The notes under the pieces: generated by a model | Databases searched by the model: none | What the model was told of the DNA's origin: nothing | Seen by the model: only the letters and a program-made list of their open reading frames with translations | Shown: piece after piece, positions 25,597 to 33,367 of the stretch | Layout: each line of letters begins with the position of its first letter | How positions within the stretch are numbered: the stretch's first letter is position 1 | Assembly (NCBI RefSeq): GCF_014204915.1 | Contig: NZ_JACHMH010000001.1 | Span: forward strand, 6,845,501 to 6,909,500 | Length of the DNA stretch: 64,000 nt | Reading direction: 5' to 3' | From: Crossiella cryophila | Lineage (GTDB): Bacteria > Actinomycetota > Actinomycetes > Mycobacteriales > Pseudonocardiaceae | Program-made: the position numbers and the translations under genes

Positions 25597-26237
25597 GGTC
25601 GCGGGCTCCTTCCGTCGAGGATGTCGGTGAGGTCGGCGCGGATGTCGGCCCGCACCGCCTCGATGGCCGCGCGCACCGTGCCGGTGATCCCCTCGGCCAG
25701 TCGCCGGGCGTCCGAGGTCCGGTAGATTCGCTGGTCAAGCCACAGGTCGAGGAGTTCACCCCGGCCGCTGACGGTGGCGGCGAACAGGCCGTCGGCGGAG
25801 TCGGCGGTCGCGGTGGCGGTCCGCACCCGCTCGCGCAGCGCGGTCAGCCGGTGGCGCCAGAGTTCGTCGTCCAGGCCCGCGCCGATGACCGGCCGGGAAT
25901 CCGCCACCGACCGGTGCGGTCCGGGGTGGTCGAGGGCGTGCAGCGCGGGCCCGAACAGCAGGTCGGCCTCGTCCGGATCGAGGTCCGGAGGCAGGTCAGG
26001 GGCGAGCACGTGGTAGGCGGTGGCGGCCGCGGCGTGCGCGGCCGCCCGCACGGTGGCCAGGATGGTCTCGGCCAGCGCGGCGGCGTCCCTGCCGCGCTGG
26101 TGGCGGGGGTCGAGGTCCAGTTCACGCAGGTCACCGAAAGCGCCGACGGTGGCCTCGACCAGGCCGTCCGGGGACTCCGCGGTCGCGGTGAGGTCGGCGA
26201 GCGCCCGCTGTCGGCGGTCCTGCTCGGCGGTGGTCAT
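25593..26237 (-). CDS. tandem YbaB/EbfC-like DNA-binding protein
   Basis: A 214-aa protein holding two YbaB/EbfC-type units: residues ~10-70 (ATAESPDGLVEATVGAFGDL, then ELDLDPRH) and ~130-190 (ATADSADGLFAATVSGRGEL, then DLWLDQRIY). YbaB proteins bind DNA as dimers; a tandem copy could be a covalent dimer. In actinobacteria they are common inside T7SS loci, and this one opens the effector cassette that runs to 24151. ATG 26237 is the chosen start. Confidence 0.75.
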   Translation of the reverse strand: MTTAEQDRRQRALADLTATAESPDGLVEATVGAFGDLRELDLDPRHQRGRDAAALAETILATVRAAAHAAAATAYHVLAPDLPPDLDPDEADLLFGPALHALDHPGPHRSVADSRPVIGAGLDDELWRHRLTALRERVRTATATADSADGLFAATVSGRGELLDLWLDQRIYRTSDARRLAEGITGTVRAAIEAVRADIRADLTDILDGRSPRP

Positions 26238-26314
26238 GGCGTTCAGCGTGGAAGGCGGCGGCACCGAATGGGACGCGGTGGCACCAAGCGGTCACGCCCT
26301 GTGGTGCGGCCGGG

Positions 26315-28471
26315 TCAGAGCAGCTTGTCCTGGGTGAAGGGCAGGTCGCGCAGACGCCGCCCGGTGGCGTGGAAGATGGCGTTGCCGATGGCCGCGGGCA
26401 CCCCGGTGATCGGGCACTCGCCGAACCCCCTGGCGCCCAGGGCGGTGCTGACCGGGTCGGCCTTGTCCACGAACAGGATCTCCGGGTCGGGGATGTCGGC
26501 GTTGACGGCCAGCAGGTAGGTGGACAGGTTGGGGTTGACCACCCTGGCGGTGCGGCGGTCGTACACGGTGTGTTCCATCAGGGCGTTGCCGATGCCCCAG
26601 GCCAGGCCGCCGATGGCCTGGCTGCGGGCGGTGTGCCGGTTGAGCACGCGGCCGCAGTCGTAGGCGCCGACCATCCGGCTCACCCGGACCCGGCCGTAGC
26701 GCGGGTCGACCCGCACCTCCACGAACACCGCGCCGGTGCTGTTGCCGGGTTCGTTGGTGCCGCTGGCCAGGTGCTCCACCGCGGCGCCGTGCCGGGTGAG
26801 CAGGTCGCGGTAGCTGTCCCGGCGGGACCGGTCGCTCTGGTGCCACAGGAAGCCGTGTTCGGCGGTGATCTGTTCGGGGGGCAGGCCGTGCAGGGGTGAG
26901 CGGGGGTCGGCCACGGCCAGGCGGATGACCGTGCCGCGGACCGCGCGGGCGGCCTTGTCGACCGCGCCGGTGAGGCTGGGCACGGTGGCGGAGGAGGCGG
27001 ACATGCCCGCGGTGGGGAAGGTGGTGTCGCCGAGTTCGAAGCGCACCTTGGCCACCGGGATGCCCAGTGCCTGGGCGGTCACCTGGGTCATCACCGTGTA
27101 CGTGCCGGTGCCGATGTCCTGGGTCGCGGACCGGGCCAGCACCGTGCCGTCGGTCGCCACCCGCACCAGCGCGGAGCCCACGCCGCCCTCGTAGGCGTGC
27201 GCCTCGGTGGCCATGCCCCAGCCGATGAACTCCTTGCCGTCCTTGGTCTTGCCTGGACGCGGGTCGCGGTGCTGCCAGCCGAAGGCGTCCCTGGCCAGCT
27301 GGTATGCCTCGCGCAGGTACTTCGAGCTGTAGCGCCGCCCGGTGGCCGGATCGATCTCGGTGTAGTTGCGCAGCCGCAGCTCGACCGGGTCCAGCCGCAG
27401 CTCGTGGCTGAGTTCGTCCAGGGCGGTCTCCATGGCGAAGTGCGCGCACATCTCCGGCGCCCGCATGAACGCCGCGGTCGGCAGGTCCAGGCGCACGCCC
27501 TGGGCGCGGGTGTGCAGGTTGGGCACGCCGTAGAGCCGCTGCACCGACCGGTTGGGGTTGTACAGCAGGGTGCCGGTGCTCCTGGACAGCTGCTGGGTGC
27601 CGAAGTGCAGCATCGCGGTCAGCGCGCCGTCCCTGGTGGCCCCGAGGGTGACCTCGGCCTGGTACTCGGCGCGCTGCCCGATCACCGAGTACAGCTGCGC
27701 CCTGGTGAGCACGAGTTTGACCGGGCGGCGCAGTTCCCTGGCGATGGCCAGGGTGTATTGGGCGTAGGGGCCCGCCGCGTTGGAGGTCTTGCCGCCGAAC
27801 CCGCCGCCCAGGTACTCGCACTGGACCCGGCCGTTGGCCACCGGCACGCCCACCGCGGCGGCCAGTGAGCGGAGGCTGTTGGCCACGCCCTGGGTGCTCA
27901 GGTGCACGGTGAACTTCTCGCCCTCCCACTGCGCGACCACGGCGTGCGGCTCGATCGCGTTGTGGTGGTGGGTGGGGCTGGAATAGCGCCCGGTGACGGT
28001 GACCTCGGCCTTGGCCAGCCCGGCCTTCGGGTCGCCGAGGACGAGTTCCTGGTTCGGCGGCAGGATGGCCTCGCCGGGGGCGTCCGCGATCAGCGTCTTG
28101 GGTGGCTGCTGCCCGCCGTAGGTGACGGTGATCATCGAGGCGGCGTCCAGGGCCTGTTCCTCGGTCTCGGCCACCACGTAGCCGATGATCTGGCCGTTGA
28201 CCGCGACGGTGGCGTTCTGCATCGGCGCCGGGCCGCTGTTGCCCGGCACCAGTCGCGGCGCGTTCTCGTGGTTGTACACCGCCACCACGCCGGGTGCGTT
28301 CCTGGCCGCGGTCAGGTCCATCGCGGCGACCGTGCCGCGGGCGATGGTGCTGAGCACCAGCGCGCCGTGCAGCATGCCCGGCAGTGTGCGATCCGCCGCG
28401 TAGCGGGCGCCGCCGGTGACCTTGAGGTGGCCGTCGACCCGCTCCACCGCCCTACCGACCGGTTGGCTCAT
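26315..28471 (-). CDS. xanthine dehydrogenase-family molybdopterin subunit (PaoC/YagR-like)
   Basis: A 718-aa protein with the molybdopterin-binding segment YLGGGFGGKTSNA and a catalytic-site GARGFGECPITG with Glu685 near the C-terminus. Length and sequence match the large subunit of periplasmic aldehyde oxidoreductases (PaoC, YagR) rather than xanthine dehydrogenase. It oxidises aldehydes or heterocycles at Mo. Its start overlaps the stop of the FAD subunit (28468-28471), third gene of a small-medium-large operon. No own signal peptide is visible; export would be by riding with the Tat signal of the small subunit. Confidence 0.9.
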   Translation of the reverse strand: MSQPVGRAVERVDGHLKVTGGARYAADRTLPGMLHGALVLSTIARGTVAAMDLTAARNAPGVVAVYNHENAPRLVPGNSGPAPMQNATVAVNGQIIGYVVAETEEQALDAASMITVTYGGQQPPKTLIADAPGEAILPPNQELVLGDPKAGLAKAEVTVTGRYSSPTHHHNAIEPHAVVAQWEGEKFTVHLSTQGVANSLRSLAAAVGVPVANGRVQCEYLGGGFGGKTSNAAGPYAQYTLAIARELRRPVKLVLTRAQLYSVIGQRAEYQAEVTLGATRDGALTAMLHFGTQQLSRSTGTLLYNPNRSVQRLYGVPNLHTRAQGVRLDLPTAAFMRAPEMCAHFAMETALDELSHELRLDPVELRLRNYTEIDPATGRRYSSKYLREAYQLARDAFGWQHRDPRPGKTKDGKEFIGWGMATEAHAYEGGVGSALVRVATDGTVLARSATQDIGTGTYTVMTQVTAQALGIPVAKVRFELGDTTFPTAGMSASSATVPSLTGAVDKAARAVRGTVIRLAVADPRSPLHGLPPEQITAEHGFLWHQSDRSRRDSYRDLLTRHGAAVEHLASGTNEPGNSTGAVFVEVRVDPRYGRVRVSRMVGAYDCGRVLNRHTARSQAIGGLAWGIGNALMEHTVYDRRTARVVNPNLSTYLLAVNADIPDPEILFVDKADPVSTALGARGFGECPITGVPAAIGNAIFHATGRRLRDLPFTQDKLL

Positions 28472-29451
28472 CGCAGTGCCCCCATCTCCTCGACCAGGCC
28501 GGTTAGCGCGCGCCGCACCAGGGTGGACTTGAACGCGTTCTGCTCGCGCGGCACCGCGTCACGCACCAGGGCGGCGCCGGCGGCGTCCAGGTCGGCGGTG
28601 GTCAGCCGACGCCCGCGCAACCGGTCCTCGGCCTCCTCGGACCGCCAGGGTTTGGTGGCCACCCCGCCGAAGGCCAGCCGGAGATCGCGGACCTGGCCGC
28701 CGCGCAGGTCCAGTGCGGCCGCGACGGAGACCACGGCGAACTCGAAGGTGGCCCGGTCGCGGAGTTTGAGGTAGCGGGACCGGGCCGCCATCGCGGTCAG
28801 CGGGACCTCGACGCCGGTGATGAGTTCGGCGTGCCGCAACACGTTCTCGCGGTCGGCCGTGGTCCCCGGCACGAGGTGGAAATCGCGCATCGGCACCCGG
28901 CGCGGACCGTCCGGGCCCTGGGTGAGCACGGTCGCGTCCAGCGCCAGCAGCGCCACCGCGAGGTCGGAGGGGTGGGTGGCGATGCAGTCCTGGCTGACGC
29001 CGAGGATCGCGTGCTGGCGGTGTTCCCCGTCCAGGGCGGCGCAACCACTGCCGGGCACACGTTTGTTGCACGGGGCGGCGGTGTCCCGGAAGTAGCCGCA
29101 TCTGGTGCGCTGCAACAGGTTCCCGCCGATCGCGGCCATGTTGCGCACCTGCGGCGATGCGGAGGCCAGCAGGGCCTGCGCCACCACCGGCATGCTGCGC
29201 CGGATCAGCGGGTGCGCGGCCACGGCGGACATCCTGCTCAGCGCGCCGATCCGGAGCACGCCGCGGTCCTGGGTGATCCCGGCCAGCGGCAGCGCGTTGA
29301 TGTCGACCACCCGGTCGGGAGCGCGGGCGCCGTCCTTCATCAGGTTGAGCAGGTCGGTGCCACCGGCGATATAGGCCGCACCCGGACGTTCCCCGACCAG
29401 TCGGATGGCTTCCTCGACGGTGCGGGCCGCGGTGTAGTCGAAGGTCCTCAC
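28468..29451 (-). CDS. FAD-binding subunit of molybdenum hydroxylase (PaoB/YagS-like)
   Basis: A 327-aa protein from GTG 29451 (GTGA overlap with the previous stop). YIAGGTDLLNLMKDG and AAIGGNLLQRTRCGYFRD are the FAD-binding motifs of the CO-dehydrogenase medium-subunit family. The four Cys in RCGYFRDTAAPC, GSGC and SQDC match the extra 4Fe-4S cluster typical of PaoB. It passes electrons from the 2Fe-2S subunit to the acceptor. Confidence 0.9.
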   Translation of the reverse strand: MRTFDYTAARTVEEAIRLVGERPGAAYIAGGTDLLNLMKDGARAPDRVVDINALPLAGITQDRGVLRIGALSRMSAVAAHPLIRRSMPVVAQALLASASPQVRNMAAIGGNLLQRTRCGYFRDTAAPCNKRVPGSGCAALDGEHRQHAILGVSQDCIATHPSDLAVALLALDATVLTQGPDGPRRVPMRDFHLVPGTTADRENVLRHAELITGVEVPLTAMAARSRYLKLRDRATFEFAVVSVAAALDLRGGQVRDLRLAFGGVATKPWRSEEAEDRLRGRRLTTADLDAAGAALVRDAVPREQNAFKSTLVRRALTGLVEEMGALR

Positions 29452-30047
29452 CGGCGCATCTCCCCGGCCGCGTCCTGCACCGCGTGCACGATGTTGGCGT
29501 AGGCGGCGCAGCGGCACAGGTTGCCGCTCATCCACTCCCGGATCTCCTCGGCCGAGCCGGTGTGGCCCTCGTGGATGCAGGCCACCGCGGACATGATCTG
29601 CCCCGGCGTGCAGCCGCCGCACTGGAAGGCGTCCCGGCGGATGAACGCCGCCTGCACCGGGTGCAGCCGGTCGCCGTCGGCCAGGCCCTCGATGGTGGTG
29701 ATCTCGCAGTTCTGCCGCATCACCGCGAGGGTGAGGCAGGACTTGATCCGCTCGCCGTCGACCAGCACGGTGCAGGCGCCGCACTCGCCGCGGTCGCAGC
29801 CCTTCTTGGTGCCGGTGAGGCCGAGCCGTTCGCGCAGCGCGTCCAGCAGGGTGACCCGGTTCTCCACCCGGAGCCGCCGCTGCTCGCCGTTGACCCGCAA
29901 CACGATCTCGGCCCCGCTCTCGGCTGCCGCGGCCCGCGTATCGGCCGGGGCCGCCGCGGCGGTGGGCGCGGGGACCTGGGCGAGCGCGGCCGAGGCCGCC
30001 GCCGCCTTCAGCACTGTTCGCCGGTTTGCTTCCCAGGCTGTGCTCAT
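29448..30047 (-). CDS. 2Fe-2S subunit with Tat signal (PaoA/YagT-like)
   Basis: A 199-aa protein from ATG 30047 with AGGAGGGG upstream. The N-terminus NRRTVLKAAAASAALAQV is a twin-arginine signal, so the complex should be exported folded. Two 2Fe-2S clusters are set by CDRGECGACTVLVDGERIKSC and by CGGCTPGQIMSAV with CRCAAY. It is the first gene of the operon and carries its targeting signal. Confidence 0.9.
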   Translation of the reverse strand: MSTAWEANRRTVLKAAAASAALAQVPAPTAAAAPADTRAAAAESGAEIVLRVNGEQRRLRVENRVTLLDALRERLGLTGTKKGCDRGECGACTVLVDGERIKSCLTLAVMRQNCEITTIEGLADGDRLHPVQAAFIRRDAFQCGGCTPGQIMSAVACIHEGHTGSAEEIREWMSGNLCRCAAYANIVHAVQDAAGEMRR

Positions 30048-30184
30048 CAGCGCCCCTCCTCGAACCGGAACAGCTATTCGCATCCCAGTGTTCGACGCGG
30101 GCCGTGAAGCGCTGGTAAGCGCTCGCCAGGTTCACCCCGGCGGGCTACCCCGGAACACACCAAATCGACCAATTGCCACCGACA

Positions 30185-30214
30185 CCCGAATTAATCTCGG
30201 ATTATCGAAGTCAA
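30185..30214 (-). promoter_or_regulatory. possible promoter of the molybdenum hydroxylase operon
   Basis: On the minus strand a TTGACT (30209-30214) is followed by the AT-rich GATTAATTC near 30187-30195 in an otherwise GC-rich spacer. Spacing of ~15-16 bp is slightly short for a housekeeping sigma factor. The leader to the ATG would be ~130 nt. Confidence 0.3.
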
Positions 30215-30348
30215 GAGGGCAGGTATTCCGGTTCTTAGGTGCAGCGCCCTTCTCCCCGATCCGGGGTCGACATAGCCTTTCGACGTGGCACGAACCGCCC
30301 CCGCCGCAAGCTGTTGACAGCCCTCGCAGCGGGCGGGGCGCACGGCGT

Positions 30349-30373
30349 GCGGTCGGCAGCAGGGGCCGACCGC
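30349..30373. terminator. hairpin downstream of the 73-aa gene
   Basis: Perfect 8-bp arms GCGGTCGG (30349-30356) and CCGACCGC (30366-30373) with a 9-nt loop. It follows the larger hairpin at 30390-30421 on the minus strand and probably reinforces termination. Confidence 0.45.
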
Positions 30374-30389
30374 CCGCCCCGGCTCCGGT

Positions 30390-30421
30390 GGGGCCGGGAC
30401 CCCCTCACGGGTCCCCGCCCC
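30390..30421. terminator. terminator overlapping the 73-aa gene stop
   Basis: Arms GGGGCCGGGACCC (30390-30402) and GGGTCCCCGCCCC (30409-30421) pair over 13 bp with a single mismatch and a 6-nt loop. The stop of the minus-strand gene lies within the loop/left arm. Strong GC stem, no T-run, as usual for actinobacteria. Confidence 0.65.
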
Positions 30422-30626
30422 ACCGGCAGCCCAAGGCTTCCTCCGCATCCGGCTGCGCCTGGCCCGAGATCAGCATCAGCAGCTCTACCAGCAGGAACTC
30501 GGCGGCTTCCAGCCCACCCTCGGCCCTGGTGTGCGCGACGAGCTGCTCCGCGCGGCAGCGGTCGCCCTCGGACACGGCGGCGGACAGCTCGGCCACCCGG
30601 CCGTGCAGCCATCGGTAATCCTGCAT
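30405..30626 (-). CDS. 73-aa helical protein
   Basis: A small protein from ATG 30626 with GGAGG at good spacing. It is predicted mostly alpha-helical and acidic (WLHGRVAELSAAVSEGDRCR, AEQLVAHTRAEGGLEAAEF). It ends in a terminator hairpin, which supports it as a real transcript. It is divergent from the GntR gene. No family recognised; an adaptor or small regulator is possible. Confidence 0.55.
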   Translation of the reverse strand: MQDYRWLHGRVAELSAAVSEGDRCRAEQLVAHTRAEGGLEAAEFLLVELLMLISGQAQPDAEEALGCRWGGDP

Positions 30627-30839
30627 GGTTGACCTCCGCGGAAATCACTCGTCGGTATTGGCCGGCGGACCGGCTGCCCTTCCCCGGTTTCCCGAACCGC
30701 TTTCAATGATTCGATGGCGGGGCATGGTTGAAATGGGCAGTGGTTAGGGCCCGTGCAGGCAGTTGATCACCGCGCACCCCTTCCCGGCCTTAGCGTCTGA
30801 CAAACAAGAACGGGCTGATCCACCGCCAGGGAGTACGCC

Positions 30840-31859
30840 ATGACGTTGTCGTTGCCCGCACTCGCCACGCACACGCCCGCGCTCACCGCCACCTGGTGGA
30901 CGCGCGGCGAGGGCGCCGAGCTGATCGTCCAGCTCACCGGGCGCACCAGCCTGGACCTGTGCGCGCACCAGCGCACCGAGTCCGCGGACCGGGTCACCGT
31001 GCGCCTGGCCGGCATCCCGTTCGGCCCGGCCCGCGAACGCGAGGTGCTGACCACGCTGCGCCTGCGGCTGGACAGTCCGCTGCGTGGCCGGGCGGTGCTG
31101 CTGGTCGTGGACGGCAGGCAGATCACCATCACCGCCGCGCCGAGCTGGACCGCCCCGGCCGAGGAGCCGAGGTACTACTGGGCCAAGGCCCGGATCATGG
31201 AGCTGATCGACCAGCTCGGTCCCGGCGCGGCGCTGCCCTCGGAACGGGACCTGGTGCAGCGGCTCGGCGTGGCCCGGATGACGTTGCGCCAGGCCATGAT
31301 CGAGCTGGCCAGCGAGGGCAGGGTGTCCCGCAAACGCGGCAGCGGGACCTTCGTGGCCGCGCCCAAACTGGTGCAGGACCTGGCCGCGGCCGGCTGTGAC
31401 CGCGCCCAGCTTGGCCAGGACAACCCAGCGCGGCTGCTGGTCACCCAGGAGTACCTGCCCGCCGACCTGGAACTGGCGTTGCAGCTCGGCCTCGCGCCGG
31501 GTGAGCTGGTGCTGCACCTGCGGCGGCTGCTGGTCAACGGACCGGACACGCTGCTGCTGGAGTCCAGTTACCTGCCCGCCGACCGGTTCCCCGGGCTGAC
31601 CTCGGTGTTCGACCCGGCCGAATCGCTGCTGGACTGCCTGCGCGAGCACTACGACGTGACGGTGGCGCGCACCGTGGACCAGATCAGCGCCGCACTCTGC
31701 GATCCACACGAGGCCACGCTCCTGGATGTCGCGCCGACGGTGCCGATGCTGGCGCTGGACCGCATCGGCTACGACCGGACCGGGGTGCCGGTGCACCGGG
31801 TCCGTTCGCTGTTCCGCGGCGACCGCTTCAGCCTGCAGGTGCACAACGAACACCCCTGA
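30840..31859 (+). CDS. GntR/UTRA family regulator with N-terminal extension
   Basis: A 339-aa protein from ATG 30840 (GGGAG upstream). Residues ~115-180 form a GntR winged helix (LPSERDLVQRLGVARMTLRQ, then GSGTFV), and the rest a UTRA effector domain (LVTQEYLPADLELALQLGL, RVRSLFRGDRFSLQV). Usual HutC/UTRA regulators are ~240 aa and begin with the winged helix. Here about 115 extra residues precede it (LTATWWTRGEGAELIVQLTG, VLTTLRLRLDSPLRGRAVLL), beta-rich and of unknown role. It may sense a small molecule or bind a partner. Start and end are clean, so this is a real fusion, not a wrong start. Confidence 0.85.
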   Translation: MTLSLPALATHTPALTATWWTRGEGAELIVQLTGRTSLDLCAHQRTESADRVTVRLAGIPFGPAREREVLTTLRLRLDSPLRGRAVLLVVDGRQITITAAPSWTAPAEEPRYYWAKARIMELIDQLGPGAALPSERDLVQRLGVARMTLRQAMIELASEGRVSRKRGSGTFVAAPKLVQDLAAAGCDRAQLGQDNPARLLVTQEYLPADLELALQLGLAPGELVLHLRRLLVNGPDTLLLESSYLPADRFPGLTSVFDPAESLLDCLREHYDVTVARTVDQISAALCDPHEATLLDVAPTVPMLALDRIGYDRTGVPVHRVRSLFRGDRFSLQVHNEHP

Positions 31860-31980
31860 CCCCTCCCGAGTGTTCGCCGATGTCGAAGTTCATGGTGACC
31901 GGAGCGGGACACGGTTTTAACCAGGATGGGTGTACCGGCAGAACCAACCCGGTGTATCCGACCGATCACCCTGTTGTGCG

Positions 31981-32024
31981 GCGTACCGGAACGGCCAACG
32001 TGGCGTACGACAACGGCCAACACG
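31981..32024. repeat. tandem 22-bp direct repeat
   Basis: Two adjacent 22-bp units sharing GCGTAC...ACGGCCAAC (17 of 22 identical) in the spacer between the GntR gene and the convergent 362-aa gene. Role unknown. Confidence 0.5.
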
Positions 32025-32037
32025 CGGTTTGGGCTGG

Positions 32038-33126
32038 TCAGTGCACGGTGAGCCGGTCGGCGAGGTCGCGCAGGGTGTGCACGATGGCGCTGGCGGCCGC
32101 GTCGAAGGCCGCGCCGAAACCGACGCCGAGCGCGCCGCCGACCCCGACCGCCTCGGCCTGCGCCCGCAGTTCCGCGGCCAGCGCGTTGCGCCAGCGCACC
32201 TCGGCCGAGGTCATGCCGAAGGACTGCCGTTTCGGCGCCAGCCGGCAGTGCAGTTCGCTGTGCTCGCGTTCGGCCTCGGTCAGCGACTGGTTGATCGCGC
32301 CGAGTTCGGTCAGCTCGGGCAGGTTGGCCAGGAAGTGGCGGAGCAGGTCCTGGTGCTCGACCGGGGTGGGGTACCTGGCGAAGCGGAACTGGGTCAGGGC
32401 CGGGGCCAGGCGGTCGGCCCACAGGCGGTGGCGGGCCCGATCGCCGCTGGGCAGATCGCGGGTCAGGGCGGTGAGCGTGCCGAGTTCCCGGCTGGGTGGC
32501 AGGGGTTCGGCGGCCGGGACGGGGGTGCGGGTCCAGTCGCCGCCGCCGGGGTTCTCCGCCGGGGTCAGCTCCCTGGCGCGTGCACGCAGGCGCTGGCTGA
32601 ACATCCGGCGCACCACCCGGAAACCGTCGTTCAGCTCGTTGTCGCCGGAGTCGCCACTGGGTGCGATCCGGCGGGCCAGCCGCACCAGGGCGTCGGCCAC
32701 CGAGGTGCCCGCCCCACTCAGGTCGAGGTCCGGGTCGGTGCGGCAGACGGCCGCCTCCAGCCGCAGCCCGGCCACGGTGCCGCTGATCGTCTTCAGCCGT
32801 TCCCTGGCCGCCAGCAGCGCCGCCAGTTCGGGCAGCCGCGGCGCGAGCAGCCCGGCCAGGGTGCCGGGTTCCGGATCGCTGGGCCGCAGGAAGGGCCGGA
32901 GTGCCCGGACGATCACCCGCTGCTCCAGCGGCAGCATGAACGTGGCCGGACCGCCCGCGAGCCCTGGCACCCGCCGCCCGACCGGCGGCTGCCGCCGGGG
33001 TGGAGCACCAAGTCCTTGCGGCGCAAGCGGATCGCGCATCGCCGCCGCGGCGGCGTCGAGCGCACCGGGCGGCAGCGCGAACCCGGGCGGCGCCGGTTCC
33101 CCGCCCTTGCGCCGTTTCCTGGCCAT
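32038..33126 (-). CDS. hypothetical 362-aa protein
   Basis: From ATG 33126 with GAGGCGGGGC upstream. It begins with a basic stretch (MARKRRKGGEP), has no signal peptide, and is mostly helical with long amphipathic segments (LAPRLPELAALLAARERLKT, LAINQ-type NQSLTEAEREHSELHC). The C-terminal part (GVGGALGVGFGAAFDAAASA) is hydrophobic Ala/Gly-rich. No family recognised. Codon use and GC3 look normal. Confidence 0.6.
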   Translation of the reverse strand: MARKRRKGGEPAPPGFALPPGALDAAAAAMRDPLAPQGLGAPPRRQPPVGRRVPGLAGGPATFMLPLEQRVIVRALRPFLRPSDPEPGTLAGLLAPRLPELAALLAARERLKTISGTVAGLRLEAAVCRTDPDLDLSGAGTSVADALVRLARRIAPSGDSGDNELNDGFRVVRRMFSQRLRARARELTPAENPGGGDWTRTPVPAAEPLPPSRELGTLTALTRDLPSGDRARHRLWADRLAPALTQFRFARYPTPVEHQDLLRHFLANLPELTELGAINQSLTEAEREHSELHCRLAPKRQSFGMTSAEVRWRNALAAELRAQAEAVGVGGALGVGFGAAFDAAASAIVHTLRDLADRLTVH

Positions 33127-33367
33127 GCCCCGCCTCGCCTTCACCAGCCACACCCCCGCGATCCTCCCCGCCCGGCCCGCTCCCCCGCCGCGGGTGTCCG
33201 CTTCCTGTCACCACCCGGTCCGCCCCCGGATTCGCCCTTTGGGGCAACCAATTCCGGTCAGCGGTAATTCGGTGGCGACTGTCCAGACCCGGCGTGGATG
33301 ATCCCACCGCCCTGGCCGCCGCGGCTCCATAGTCGCGGGCGCCCGGCCCGCCACGAGAGGAAATCCG

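Noticed and set aside
26281-26307. Inverted repeat GCACCA...TGGTGC as a terminator after the molybdenum hydroxylase operon
   Set aside because: Only six pairs with a 15-nt loop; too weak to call.
30311-30340. TTGACA at 30314 on the plus strand as a promoter
   Set aside because: No matching -10 element and no plus-strand gene follows until 30840.
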